From assembly GCA_032622095.1 (NCBI GenBank), contig CP136063.1:78349980-78413979 (forward strand): a stretch of 64,000 nucleotides of DNA, given 5' to 3'. A program made the translations under genes and the position numbers. Below are positions 43,990-54,863 of this stretch, piece after piece. The notes beneath the pieces were generated by a model. The model made no database searches and had not been told where the DNA came from. It was given only the letters and a program-made list of their open reading frames with translations. This DNA comes from Siphonodentalium dalli. Lineage: Eukaryota; Mollusca; Scaphopoda; Gadilida; Siphonodentaliidae. Each line of letters opens with the position of its first letter. Position 1 is the stretch's first letter.

Positions 43990-44928
43990 TTCTTAGTTCA
44001 TTGTGCGAAAGGTATCAACTGTGGCACTATTTCATGCATGATTTATGCAAATGTATTCACGGCAGTGACAGCGAGTATTCAAGCTAAATAAAAAAAGTCA
44101 ACCAAGTTGCGACGATGGTATGCGCGACATAATCTCCTCGGCTACTGGGAAACCCTCTATAGACATGCAGTTTCTTGCAGTGCAATAGAATCCACCATAC
44201 GATATGTTCTTTCAACCTTGGTGGTCATTTCTGAATTCTTTCAACACATAACACTGACTATGATGGCGAAACTTGAGCCCAAATCGGGCATAAGAGAGCT
44301 TTTGTGGCCGTTCGTTGGCTGGCTGAGTGAACTCTATTCGGTGAGATGGACACACAATCTAGCTATCCTGGTACATGTACCAGGCGGATCACAAGGAGGT
44401 AGGTAGAATGGTTATTGGTATGGCACATTAACGGGAACAAGGGAACGCTTATAACAACTCTCGTATAAGAATGAATCAATAGTGACACGAGAACACCAAA
44501 GCCACCACTCTCACATTGGACACGCCGCCAATGAATATTATTTACAGCTTCACAAATTTCAATGATTTGTGATAATTGTAAACCCCGGTTCAGAAAAGAC
44601 AGATTCGTCATCTCAGGTCTACAGCCCCCCTAAACTCCGTTTTGCTGGACCGTTGGATTAATTGATTTAGTTGCCGGTTTAATGTTATAGAACGCAAAAA
44701 ATAATCGCAGTTGACAAAATGTTACCCCCTTGTACTTTGAGGAGTTCCCGCTTACACAATTCCAGTCAAAATATGATCGTTATTTTAATTGCCGATCTTC
44801 GCTGTCGATAGAACGCTGCGGTCCGCATTTTGCACTTGCGATTGTTTAGCTCGTCGATAGAGACACTACTGCTTTAGAAACCATGGCCTGGCTGGTCCGT
44901 GTTTAAACCACAGATTACGAACACGTCA
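43990..44928. other. Unassigned region with one GC-richer open frame
   Basis: 44107-44340 (+) is open and GC-richer than its surroundings, ending near a possible GTGAGA donor, but no start, acceptor or family is convincing. The rest is unremarkable. Confidence 0.25.
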
Positions 44929-44933
44929 CTTAA

Positions 44934-45215
44934 AGGGTACTCGATCCGATTCCCATATAATAACATTCCAACAACAACAACATTTTTAGAAATGCCGCTC
45001 CAGTTTTCAGAATTGATTAATTGCCCTCAAAATAATGCTAACTTTAGTATAAAATTGCCAGAAACGTGTTATTTTTCAACATGTTGTTCTGCGAAATTTG
45101 GCCTTATTATCAACACAAAGTATCTTGATTTTAGATTTGTTCATCTTCATCCGCAATTTGGTCCGACACGGTCTGCTCATCGATTTTTTTCTGGGCCAAT
45201 AACAAGTCAGATGAA
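44934..45215 (+). mobile_element. TTAAAGG-type MITE 'GGTACTCAATCC', truncated copy
   Basis: TTAA at 44930-44933 then AGGGTACTCGATCCGATTC, AATAATGCTAAC and TTCTGGGCCAATAA. The right part is missing. Confidence 0.65.
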
Positions 45216-45275
45216 AATTGTTATAGAATGTAAGATAAAATTATAAAAATCGTTAAAAAATTAAGAAAATATTAG

Positions 45276-45962
45276 AACAAGAGCACGCCGTCGGGGCGGG
45301 CATAATAAGCCCGTTTCTGGAGTAGAGTGGGGCAAGGTTTAATTCATTTGTTTGAAACCTTTGATTTAAGACGAAATAAAAACAAAAATAAAACACAATA
45401 ATCGCATATCAGGTAAAATCTAAGTCGAAAAAAGGGGCATAACTCAGTCAAAATCATGCGGACGAAACCCATATTCGAACTTGATCTGTATTTTCGGGTG
45501 GTAAACTAATATACCAAATTTGGTTCAGTTCACTTGATTCAATCTAAAGTTATCACCCGGAAACCGCAAATCAGGTAAAATCTAAGTCGAAAAAGGGCAT
45601 AACTCAGTCAAAATCATGCGGACGACATATTCGAACTTGATCTGTATTTTGGGGGTAGTAGACTAATACACCAAATTTGGTTCAGTTCACTTGATTAAAT
45701 CTAAAGTTATCATCCGGAAACCGCAAATCAGGTAAAATCTAAGTAAAAAAAGGGGCATAACTCAGTCAAAATCATGTGGACGAAACCCATATTCGAACTT
45801 GATCTGTATTTTGGTGTGGTAAACTATAACATACCAAATTTGGTTCAGTTCACTCGATTCAATCTAAAGTTATCATCCGGGAACCAAAAGCGGACGGACG
45901 ACGGACGGACGGACAACACATCATTTACATAATACGACCGTTTTTTTCAAACGGGCGTATAA
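45276..45962 (-). mobile_element. CCGTCC-containing element with triplicated core, copy B
   Basis: Inverted relative to 15976-16389. The core (AGGTAAAATCTAAGTCGAAA to AAAGTTATCATCCGG, ~180 bp) is present three times (starts near 45411, 45570, 45730), against once in copy A. Ends with GGACGGACGGACAACAC and AAACGGGCGTATA. Confidence 0.75.
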
Positions 45963-47720
45963 AAATCATTAAAGAATATAAGAAAAATAAAAAAAAAATA
46001 AAAAAAAATTATTAGGCCAATGAAAATAGGGTCTTTCATTTTGTACCAGCGCAGCTCCTGTCATGAAATTGTTAACCTGCGATCTCGAGTTTATACACTA
46101 TAATTTTAGCTGTCAAACTGCGAGAAGTTTGCATAAATCATGTTTAAGCTGGAAATGATAAATCGACCCAGCCTAGCTATTTAAGGTAGCATCTATCATT
46201 GCAGCATCGGCGTATTCTATATAGTTCTGGTTTAAACTACCTGCAGTGTGAGTATAAAATGCCAATATCCGAGCAGAATTGAAGAAAACATTATCCCGCG
46301 ACAGACTTGGTATTCCACCAGTCTCGTTTACTTGAACCTCCAATAGAATATACTGACTATACGTGGTAAACTATGCAGGTTGTCCTCCCGCTAACCTATA
46401 CCCTTATGTGTCAATCGTTTCTTGTACGTTATTGTCAAGTTAAATGACTGTGCGAATGCTGCAGTATAAGCTGCATTGACCACAAGCCATAGCACGAATT
46501 ACATTAATTTGTCCCATTCAAACAGGTGAAGTATAAATAGGGTATGATCCGATCATATAGGGTATAATCCGATCAAATGTGACCAGGGAAATGCAATTAA
46601 AACCACAGACATCAGATTTCTTACAGTTAGGAAAAGTCGCATAAGGCGAGTGCGGTGGAAATATTTGTTGGGGGTATTCTCGCAAATGAAGCGAATGTTA
46701 TATATCCCGAAACAGTGACCGAATTGTAAATGTCGGCAATCGAATGTAATTCCAGATATTGTATCCGATCCGATATCTAATGGTCTGCTGGAAATTTTGA
46801 AATTGTCAAGGGAGGGCTTGTAAATTAGTGAACACTAAAATTTTAAACAAGATAATATTGTATTCAGGCTATTGAATAGCAAAAGTGTGTGAAAGACAAG
46901 TTATAAATAAATGTTTTAATTTTTATGTTGACGGGGTCGCCACCAACAATATCTATATATCTAATATTTTATAACCAACAGTTAGTGTAGTATGTATGAT
47001 TTGTAGTTAAATATTGTCATTCTATATTTATACAGAAGTATGGACTCACAATAATTATTGACCTGTTTGAATATGTCTGACGATGTGAAATGAGTTTGTT
47101 GTATTTATGCTTTCATGCTTATATTGCTTGATATATATGTTAAGTTCAAAAATAAATTGTTTAAACTAAAGGTGTTTGCTTGAAATTTTCCAGCATTTAT
47201 ACCAAACCTTGAGGTGCTAGCTAGACGGTATAAATCTAGCCCAATTTAATTAACGATTGGCTCAAATATAATTTCCCACATTTTATCTAGAGGAAGTGAG
47301 TTGGACCAGAACGGAGATCAGCGCATCAGGTCACGTCCCTGCGTGACCCATGTGTAAGTATTAAAATACGCGGATACCAATGAAACCTATAGGTAATATA
47401 TACTCCCCACAAAGAAACGCCGTCGAGAGAGCGTCACACAGAATATTGGTCTCAATTTAAACATACCTTTTAGTGAACTAGTGAGCAACCTGCAATCATA
47501 GTATATTCCTGCGCTGCGGTGACCAAACTGATTGCACAATTATCCAGTATCTATTGCCGAACACCGCCAATTATCATACAAATAAAATCGGTAGTTGTGT
47601 TAATTATGCCGAAGTTTTATACAGCATTCTCCAAACTTCACTATGAACGGAATCGATAGCAATCTGCTTCACTGTGAGATCGATCAAAGATCAATAACAA
47701 TACCGTGATCCGATTGAAAG
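45963..47720. other. Unassigned region
   Basis: AT-rich DNA with GATCCGATCATATAGGGTAT-type short direct repeat near 46545. No gene or known repeat recognised. Confidence 0.35.
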
Positions 47721-47721
47721 A

Positions 47722-48012
47722 GCCGGTCGAATTAATTCCTGCCCGCGATTTATATCTGCGCCTACCCACGATGCGCGTCAGATATTACAATTCGAACTAT
47801 ATATATCAAGGTCTTTAAATGCCAATAATTAGGTTCGTTGGAACTTAATTTGTTGTTATTCAAGGTGATATCACTGTTATTGAAATTAAAACCCCACACA
47901 GTTGAAGCCCTTAAAATTATACTCTCGCTTTTAATTGGTGCGTCCCGGTCCTGTTGCGGTGATCAATGCATGCAGGTCGATAAATCGGTTAAACACTTTA
48001 TACGACCTTTAT
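47722..48012 (+). repeat. Interspersed repeat R1, copy 1
   Basis: Shares with 51588-51848 the blocks GATTTATATC..CGCC, GGTCTTTAAATG.CAATAAT, AACTTAATTTGTTGTT, GATATC.CT.T.ATTGAAATTAAAACCCC and GGTTAAA.CTTTTATACG. Shorter matches at 53690 and 55435. Unclassified; possibly a SINE or MITE. Confidence 0.55.
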
Positions 48013-48181
48013 ATACCACATGAAGACTTATTCGTGTTCATAAAATTAAGAAAAGAACATTCCTCTTAGTCTATCGTGATATGTTAAAAATAAAGTGCGT
48101 TTGTGTCACTTCGGTGCGAAAAATTTGAAGCAGCTGTAAAATTGTGATGCCTTTCAACTTTTTCCGAATATTTAAAGAATC

Positions 48182-48633
48182 ACAATCCGAATTAACGCTC
48201 GAAAATGGCTATTTTCTTGGCTGGGGGGGGGGGGGGGGGGTAAATATTTTATTCGAGTCGAGGAACCCAGCCGTCAAAGCTCAGAATGATCAGATATCGA
48301 TGTTTGAAATCTATTATTTTTCATCACCGATAATATTAGGTAGCCCAGTAAACAGCCGACGAGAAAACGGTCTCGGACCAAATTTCGGATGAAGATGGAT
48401 AACTCTTAAATCAAGTGGCCTTTTTGTGTCAGATATTTGACAAACCGGCAAAATTTCGTTGAACAAAATGTTGATAAATAACAGGTTTTGGGAAATTTTA
48501 TACTATAGTAGACTGTGGTTAGCATTCTTTTTTGGGCAATTACTCGATACTGATAACTGAAGAGGCATTTCAATAAATGTTGTTGTTGTTGGAATCTGAT
48601 GATATGGAGACCATCGAATCGGATTGAGTACCA
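48182..48633 (-). mobile_element. TTAAAGG-type MITE 'GGTACTCAATCC', inverted copy with poly(G)
   Basis: Right end GAATCGGATTGAGTACC then ATTAA. Left end near CACAATCCGAATTAACGC is diverged. An 18-base G run (48223-48240) stands exactly where other copies have CTTCGGGGGTAAA. Confidence 0.7.
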
Positions 48634-48884
48634 TTAAAGCCTCCATATGTGGGTGAATATATAGAATGATGTTTCGTTTATTTATCGGCACATCTTACCC
48701 CTTCCTAATTTGGCAATCATAATTTGGAGGTTCAAATGAGCCGGCCTAACATTTGGTAATTAGGATGTACCTATATTACCTAGCCATCATTATGGGATTT
48801 TGTTTAAGTTAATGAGGTTAATTCGTTATTCCAAATGAATATGTTGCCCGGACACTCCTAATGAGCTAAAATAACATACGTTAA

Positions 48885-49268
48885 CCCTTTACCCAACAAA
48901 CCGGCCAAAACCGGCCAAATAAAGCTTCAACAGCCTAAAATATCTTCGGTCTGTCTCAATAGAACCATACCAATATGGATATCATTGGAACCGGCTCCTT
49001 GACCACATTGTGATAGTGACAGTTATGCCCTGTGCCAATGCATTCTCTTATATATGCGAGTCGACCATAGGTCGCCTCGCATATATAAGAGAATGCATTG
49101 GCCTATAAAAAATCTTTTTTTAACATTTTTTCTTACATTCTTTAACAATTATATATTTTTTAATGTGTTAAGCCAATGCATTCTCTTATATATATGCGAG
49201 GCGACCTATGGTCGACTCGCATATATAAGAGAATGCATTGGCACAGGGCCGTTCTGTTGGGTAAAGGG
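48885..49268 (-). mobile_element. piggyBac-like MITE with two hairpins, copy 3
   Basis: 384 bp, perfect TTAA at 48881-48884 and 49269-49272 and complete TIRs CCCTTTACCCAACA / TGTTGGGTAAAGGG. Inverted relative to copies 1 and 2. Hairpins at 49034-49102 and 49172-49242, the latter with an extra TA in one arm. Youngest-looking copy. Confidence 0.9.
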
Positions 49269-49520
49269 TTAACTAACCCCCTAAAATATTGATGAAATAT
49301 ATGTCCATGCACCTTATAGGCTTACATATATAATGAAATGAAAATAGACTTAGTCAAATTCCGTCATCCCAACAACTTATTGGGCATTAGAGTTTATGAC
49401 TGCGCTTGTGTAGCCAATACGCCAATGATTATATAGCAAACTATATGTAATCGGGGTTCACGATTAGATGGCTATATATAGTGGCATCTATAATCGCGAG
49501 CACAGGTGGCACGTGATGTT

Positions 49521-49902
49521 AGTGAACGTTCAGACGACCACGATTCAATGGCAAGTGGAGGAATCGGGCCCGACGAGATCGTGGATAGTTTGTTCACACG
49601 ATTGCGATGTCGTCGTACATGAATAACATGATGATATTGTAGGTTGTTCCTAAAACATGAGCTTGACTACCCTATGGTCGTTTCCAGCTACGATTTTTAC
49701 GTACACAAGACTGCGAGTATACGTCGCAAGTGGAGTTAACCAAGGATATATACGCCACGATTTCGCATCTAATATCAAAGTGCTTGATATTATATTTTGA
49801 CCTACGATTTTGACGTGAGCATGCGCAGTCCAACTATCGGTTACTTCATACGACGGAAATCTTTCCACTTACGATTGTATCGTGGTCGTCTGAACGTTCA
49901 CT
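49521..49902 (-). mobile_element. AGTGAACGTTCAGACGA-type TIR element, copy 1
   Basis: Ends AGTGAACGTTCAGACGACC and its inverse. Collinear, in reverse, with 50533-50906 (TTAGGAACAACCTACGAT, CGTGAGCATGCGC, AGATGCGAAATCGTGGCG blocks). Confidence 0.75.
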
Positions 49903-49903
49903 T

Positions 49904-50532
49904 AGTGTCGACGCACACGATCCCGATTGTGCCCGGTTAAATCGGGCCCGATAAAATCGGGGGGTCAGCGCACACGAGTAGGATTTTCACTCTGGTCATA
50001 TGCATGCTATGGTCACTGTAGTATTATAGCCAACTGGTGTGGTCAGCCTATCTAGCCAGTTACTATAGCTAGTCATGGTGATTTATATTAATATGTATTT
50101 CTAAAGACTAGTAATATTTATTAATAATAAACTAAATAAATATATTATTAATATATTGAGGTCAGGAAACAATAGCCGTAAATTGGCGTAATAGACCTTT
50201 ACATAGCTGCCGCCCTCTTAATTGTTGCGATTATTATACAGGCACTCAGTTTCTGCCCACAGGTCTGCGGCCTGCCAGCCGTTGTTCCTTGTCGATCGAT
50301 CAGAATTCTTGATTTAATTTCGAATAGCGGTCGCCGCTAACTATTCCGACATTTTGAATGAGGTTTTGGTCATGTGACGGCCATGTGACAAGCAAAACAC
50401 GCACGTTGCCATCGTCACGAGCCGGATTTTCCTGATGAAATCAAACTCAGTTTGATCGGTCCGATTAAATCGGATCCCACAAAAACCGCTCCAAAGTTAA
50501 TCGGGACAATCGGGATCGTGTGCGCCGACACT
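49904..50532. mobile_element. AGTGTCGGCGCACACGA-type TIR element
   Basis: AGTGTCGACGCACACGATCC at the left and GATCGTGTGCGCCGACACT at the right. Contains further inverted motifs (CCGATTGT, TAAATCGG). Occupies all the space between the two copies of the neighbouring element. Confidence 0.65.
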
Positions 50533-50906
50533 AGTGAACGTTCAGACGACCACGATACAATCGTAAGTGGAAAGATTTCTGTCGTAGGAAGTAACCGATA
50601 TATAGTTCGACGGCGCATGCTCACGTCAAAATCGTAGGTAAAAAAATTATATCAAGCACTGTTTGATTTTAGATGCGAAATCGTGGCGTATACTTGGTTA
50701 CCTCCACTTGCGACGTAATCGCAGTCGTGTGTACATAAATATCGTAACTGGAAATGACCGCAGGGTAGTCAATCACATGTTTTTAGGAACAACCTACGAT
50801 ATTATAATGCCCGACGACATCGCAATCGTGTGAACAAACTATCCACGATCTCGTCGGGCCCGATTGCTCCACTTACGATTGAATCGTGATCGTCTGAACG
50901 TACACT
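50533..50906 (+). mobile_element. AGTGAACGTTCAGACGA-type TIR element, copy 2
   Basis: Inverted partner of 49521-49902, 374 bp. Its right end carries one substitution (CGTACACT). Confidence 0.75.
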
Positions 50907-50975
50907 TAGATTGAATATCAGAATGTTGGATATCATATAATCCCATATCCCATAATATGTCAAATATAGCGAATT

Positions 50976-51120
50976 ATCGAAATATGAAATACAACGAAAA
51001 AGCGAAATAGGTAAATACAGCGAAATTTCGAAATAGAGCGAAAAAGCGAAATAGGAAAATACAGCGAAATAGGGCGAAATATAGAGCGAAATATAGAAAT
51101 AGGAAATTATTTTTATAAAC
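50976..51120 (+). repeat. GCGAAATA-type simple tandem repeat
   Basis: More than ten imperfect units of AGCGAAATA and variants. On the - strand it produces a Tyr/Ser/Phe-rich artefactual frame (50802-51215). Confidence 0.8.
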
Positions 51121-51587
51121 GAAATAACGGAGATATTTGAAGAAGTGTTTTTGACGAAATTTGACTTATATTTCACCAGAGTTGATCTATTGTGGTGTTG
51201 CAATTTCTCATACAAATCGCCGTTATTTCGTCAAAGTACATTCTTTATAGAGTTATTACCATTCAGATTAAATATGCTATTCAATCGAAACCACGCGTGC
51301 CTCCCGTGGTCGCGATTATATGCCAATAGCCATCTCATCGTGAACCCCGATTGACTATCTTTTGGTAGTCAAACGTGTGCGTATTATGTGGCTTGTGTAT
51401 GGATATATCACAAAGAAAACAGATGCGTTACAGTCCAGTAAAAATGTAAATCTTATAATTTTATAACAGCACATTAGTATCAAATGTCCGCATTTCGTAA
51501 AGAAACTCATAAATGTGGACTGATATCAAACCCCATAACTCAATAAACACATAAATACCAAAATTAATGTTGGTACGTCCGTTCAAA

Positions 51588-51848
51588 TTAATTCTTGGCT
51601 ACGATTTTTATCAGCGCCTTTCTGTTCGATGAACGTCACAAATCACAGATCGAACTCCCGGGGTCTTTAAATGTCAATAATGAGGATCGTTGTAACTTAA
51701 TTTGTTGTTCATGGAGGCGATATCGCTTTCATTGAAATTAAAACCCCCATGGCTATTTGAAGTTTTGAATTGTGCTCGCTATATTAAATCCCAGTTCCGA
51801 GCACCAACATCGGTAGATACATAGGTTAAATGCTTTTATACGGACTTA
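51588..51848 (+). repeat. Interspersed repeat R1, copy 2
   Basis: Collinear with 47722-48012 at moderate identity; see that entry for shared blocks. Confidence 0.5.
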
Positions 51849-51960
51849 ATATGTCACAGAAAGAAGTATATAATATTCAGGTAATACAATTGAGAATAAT
51901 CGGGCCCCGAATTTTCTTCTCTGTGGAACAATAAATACGCAGAACGACACGGATGTGTTA

Positions 51961-52377
51961 GGGTACGTTCATACGCTGGCAAGTTTGCATGGTATGTTTT
52001 TGCAGGCATTTCGTCATAGAAAACCACATGGTGCCAGAATATAAACGGAAACATGCACATAACATGCATCTTTACCAAAGCTAATGACAGGAGAAATAAA
52101 ATTTATATAGTTCCACTTGTAACGGTGCTAATGGAATTTGCCTTCAAGAACCTGTATGATTTATTCTTGCGAGATAATTGCATGCTATTTACAGGCAAAT
52201 TCCGGTAGCATCGATACATGTGGAACTACAGAGATTTTACTTCGCACGTATAGTTAGCTGTGGTACAGATGCACTTTGTGTGCTTTTTCCGTTCATATTC
52301 TGGCACCATATCGTTTTCTACGACAAAATGCCTGCAAACCATACCTTGCAAACTTACCAGTGTATGAACGTATACCC
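51961..52377. mobile_element. PIF/Harbinger-like MITE, 417 bp
   Basis: Ends GGGTACGTTCATACGCTGG and TGTATGAACGTATACCC, with TTA at 51958-51960 and 52378-52380. A 3-bp TTA target with GG-initial TIR is the Harbinger signature. Palindromic internally (TGTTCCA-like arms, GCATGCTATTTACAGGC centre). Confidence 0.75.
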
Positions 52378-52380
52378 TTA

Positions 52381-52763
52381 GGGTATTCGTTCATAGACTA
52401 GCAAATTTGCCAGATATTCTTTTGCAGACATTTTGGGTTTAGAAATCTACAATGTGCTATATATATAAAGTTAAAAAAATGCATATAAAATGCTACTGTA
52501 TCACAGCTAACTATATGAAGACTAAAAGTTATGTAGTTCCACTAGTATAGCGATGCTATCACAATTTGCCAGTAAATTGCATGCAATTATATCGCAAGAA
52601 TAAACCATACAGGTAGTTTAAGACAATGTGTTAGTAGCACCGTTACATGTGGAACTATACGGACATTTGACATTTCATATCGTTAGCTATGGCAAATATG
52701 CATTTTATATGCATGTTCTCATTCACAAAAAAATGCCGATCAAATTTGCCAGTGTATGTACCC
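52381..52763. mobile_element. PIF/Harbinger-like MITE, 383 bp, tandem partner
   Basis: GGGTATTCGTTCATAGAC ... GCCAGTGTATGTACCC, TTA at 52378-52380 (shared) and 52764-52766. Clearly related to but diverged from its neighbour, so it is not a simple duplication of it. Confidence 0.7.
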
Positions 52764-53196
52764 TTAATGGGTTTGTAGATACGACACGAGTGCTAGTGTG
52801 GAAGTGTAGAACGAGGGGCGCAGCATCGAGTTCTATTCATCCGAGTTGGCACAACTGCCGTATCCACAAACCTATTAAAAGACGTCGTTTATTACACACC
52901 ACCCGACCTAGAATAGGTGAAATAAAAACACGCAGAATTAAAAGGTTTATTCAAGCACATATACACAGCTTTGTGTGATGATGCTTTTATTTTAAAGTTC
53001 CGGTTTCATGGTTGAGGAGAACGTCATGGAACGCGTGTGGTATACATATTAATTTTGTTAATACGACACAGCACGAGCGCCGTTATTCTAGGAACAAGTG
53101 TGTAAAAAAGAGCGTTCGCCGCTTACAATATCCTGATATGGTAAAATAAAGAGCGTGTTTCTACTTAATGCCAGATCAGTTGACAATAGCTTGAAA

Positions 53197-54863
53197 TTTG
53201 TCATCACTATGTCATTTTGTTTAAATACACTAAATCCGATCAGACGGTCCCCATACCACCAAGGTACAACAACAACAACAACAACAATATTTCTTCAAAA
53301 TACGCTTTAGTTATCAGAATCGATTTATTGCAACAAAATAATGCATAGCGCACTGTCAGATATGGAATCAAATTTCCGAAAACTTGTTCTTTATCAACAT
53401 TTTGTTCAACAAAATATGGCCGTGTCACGAAATTTTACCGTATTACCACTTGATTTTAGAGTTATCCATCTTCACCCGCAATTTTTTCCGAGGTCCTCCG
53501 TTTGACCACGTGTTTCTGGGCCACATATATTATTTATTACACATCTCGAGAAATAACAAACTTCAAAAATCGATATCTGATCATTCTGAGCTTTGATGGG
53601 TGGGTTCAGCGACTCGAATCAAATATTGTTTACCCCCGAAGCCAAAGAAGTAGTAATTTAGGAGCGTCTGATCGGATTGAGCAATGAGCCGTTCGAATTC
53701 ATTCCTGGTCATGATTTATATATCAGCAGATTCAGCATACTCTAGGACGATGCGCGTCAGACTACAAATCCTCTCGAGGTATTTAAATGCCAATAATTAG
53801 GCTCCTTGTAATTTAATTAAGTTCCTGTACGAATAATTTTATTATGTCATTGGAAATTTAAGTATGACAACAAATAACTTTTTTTGTGAATAAAAAACTA
53901 ACAAACTGAAGATTTGGTATATTAATTGTCTATACAGGCTCAACAAAGTTGTTTATTTCTGATGTTGTATAGAGCCAAATATTTAACATTTTGCCTTGGT
54001 GGAAAGTGCTAAGAAGTTCTCCCGCTTAATACGCTCCAAAAGTTTACGCTGGTCACTTTTGTGGATTTTCAGTATGTTGTTTATGATGGGTTTATGTACT
54101 TATTTCTGTACATAAAAATTATATTGTAATTAGTTTCAGGTTTGGCAATTTTTCTCATTAATGCACTGGATTAAACGGTAATTTGGAATGCCCTTGGAGT
54201 ATGCAAATTTAAGGGTACTACACGTATTACCAGTTGGGCTTCTGGATCAGCATGTACCATGGCGTGACAAGACGGTTAATATTTGAATAGTTTGCAATTG
54301 TGTGTCAATGACAGAAATTATGAACTGATTCATTCAATATCTGTATGATTGGTTTGCCATCTTGTTAGAACAGCGGATACTGAAACATGATACTTTTGTT
54401 AAACATATACTATAAATTTTATCTTGAAGTACGGACAAATATTAAGGACATAACCAAGAACCAAAATATCAATATTAAACTTCGAGTCAACACATGGAAA
54501 TCGAAATGTCAAATTCTAAGACGAAATAGCGAATTAGACACAAATGTGTTTTATCTCAAATAAAAATTCAAAAGCTTTACTTGTCTTGTGAAGTCGGTCT
54601 CATTTTCGACTTTGGAAATAAACAAAATCGGAAATAGGAATTCGATAATTCTAGCTCATGGTGAAATTTAGAGTTCATATATGTTATTATATTCTTATAT
54701 ATACGCTTCAGTATAATATAGACAATTGATTCACATGTCATGGTCTTGTACAATATACCTTGAACATTATCTGTATCTGTCTTGTTATTCTTGTCCTCAT
54801 GCACTTGAATGCTGTGTCTTAAAACTGAATCAAATCTAATTGATTTGCAGCAAATTTAGCAAA
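53197..54863 (+). repeat. Tandem segmental duplication, unit 1
   Basis: 1667-bp unit that is repeated at high identity at 54864-56618. It includes a TTAAAGG MITE (from 53225), an R1 fragment and unique AT-rich DNA. Here the MITE right end and about 90 bp are deleted (joint near 53681-53690). Confidence 0.85.

Larger units (their letters stand above)
49449..51352. mobile_element. Three-layer nested inverted-repeat element, 1.9 kb
   Basis: The outer TIR AATCGGGGTTCACGAT (49449) matches the inverted sequence ending at 51352 over ~65 bp. Inside lie two inverted copies of a second element (49521-49902 and 50533-50906), separated by a third TIR element (49904-50532). Each layer has its own TIR. 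No transposase frame. Confidence 0.7.

Noticed and set aside
44107-44406. 99-residue frame, GC-richer than its surroundings
   Set aside because: No convincing acceptor or start and no family; kept only as a note on the region.
52628-52978. 116-residue basic frame ending RIKRFIQAHIHSFV
   Set aside because: First half lies inside a Harbinger-like MITE; the remainder has no start, splice site or recognisable domain.
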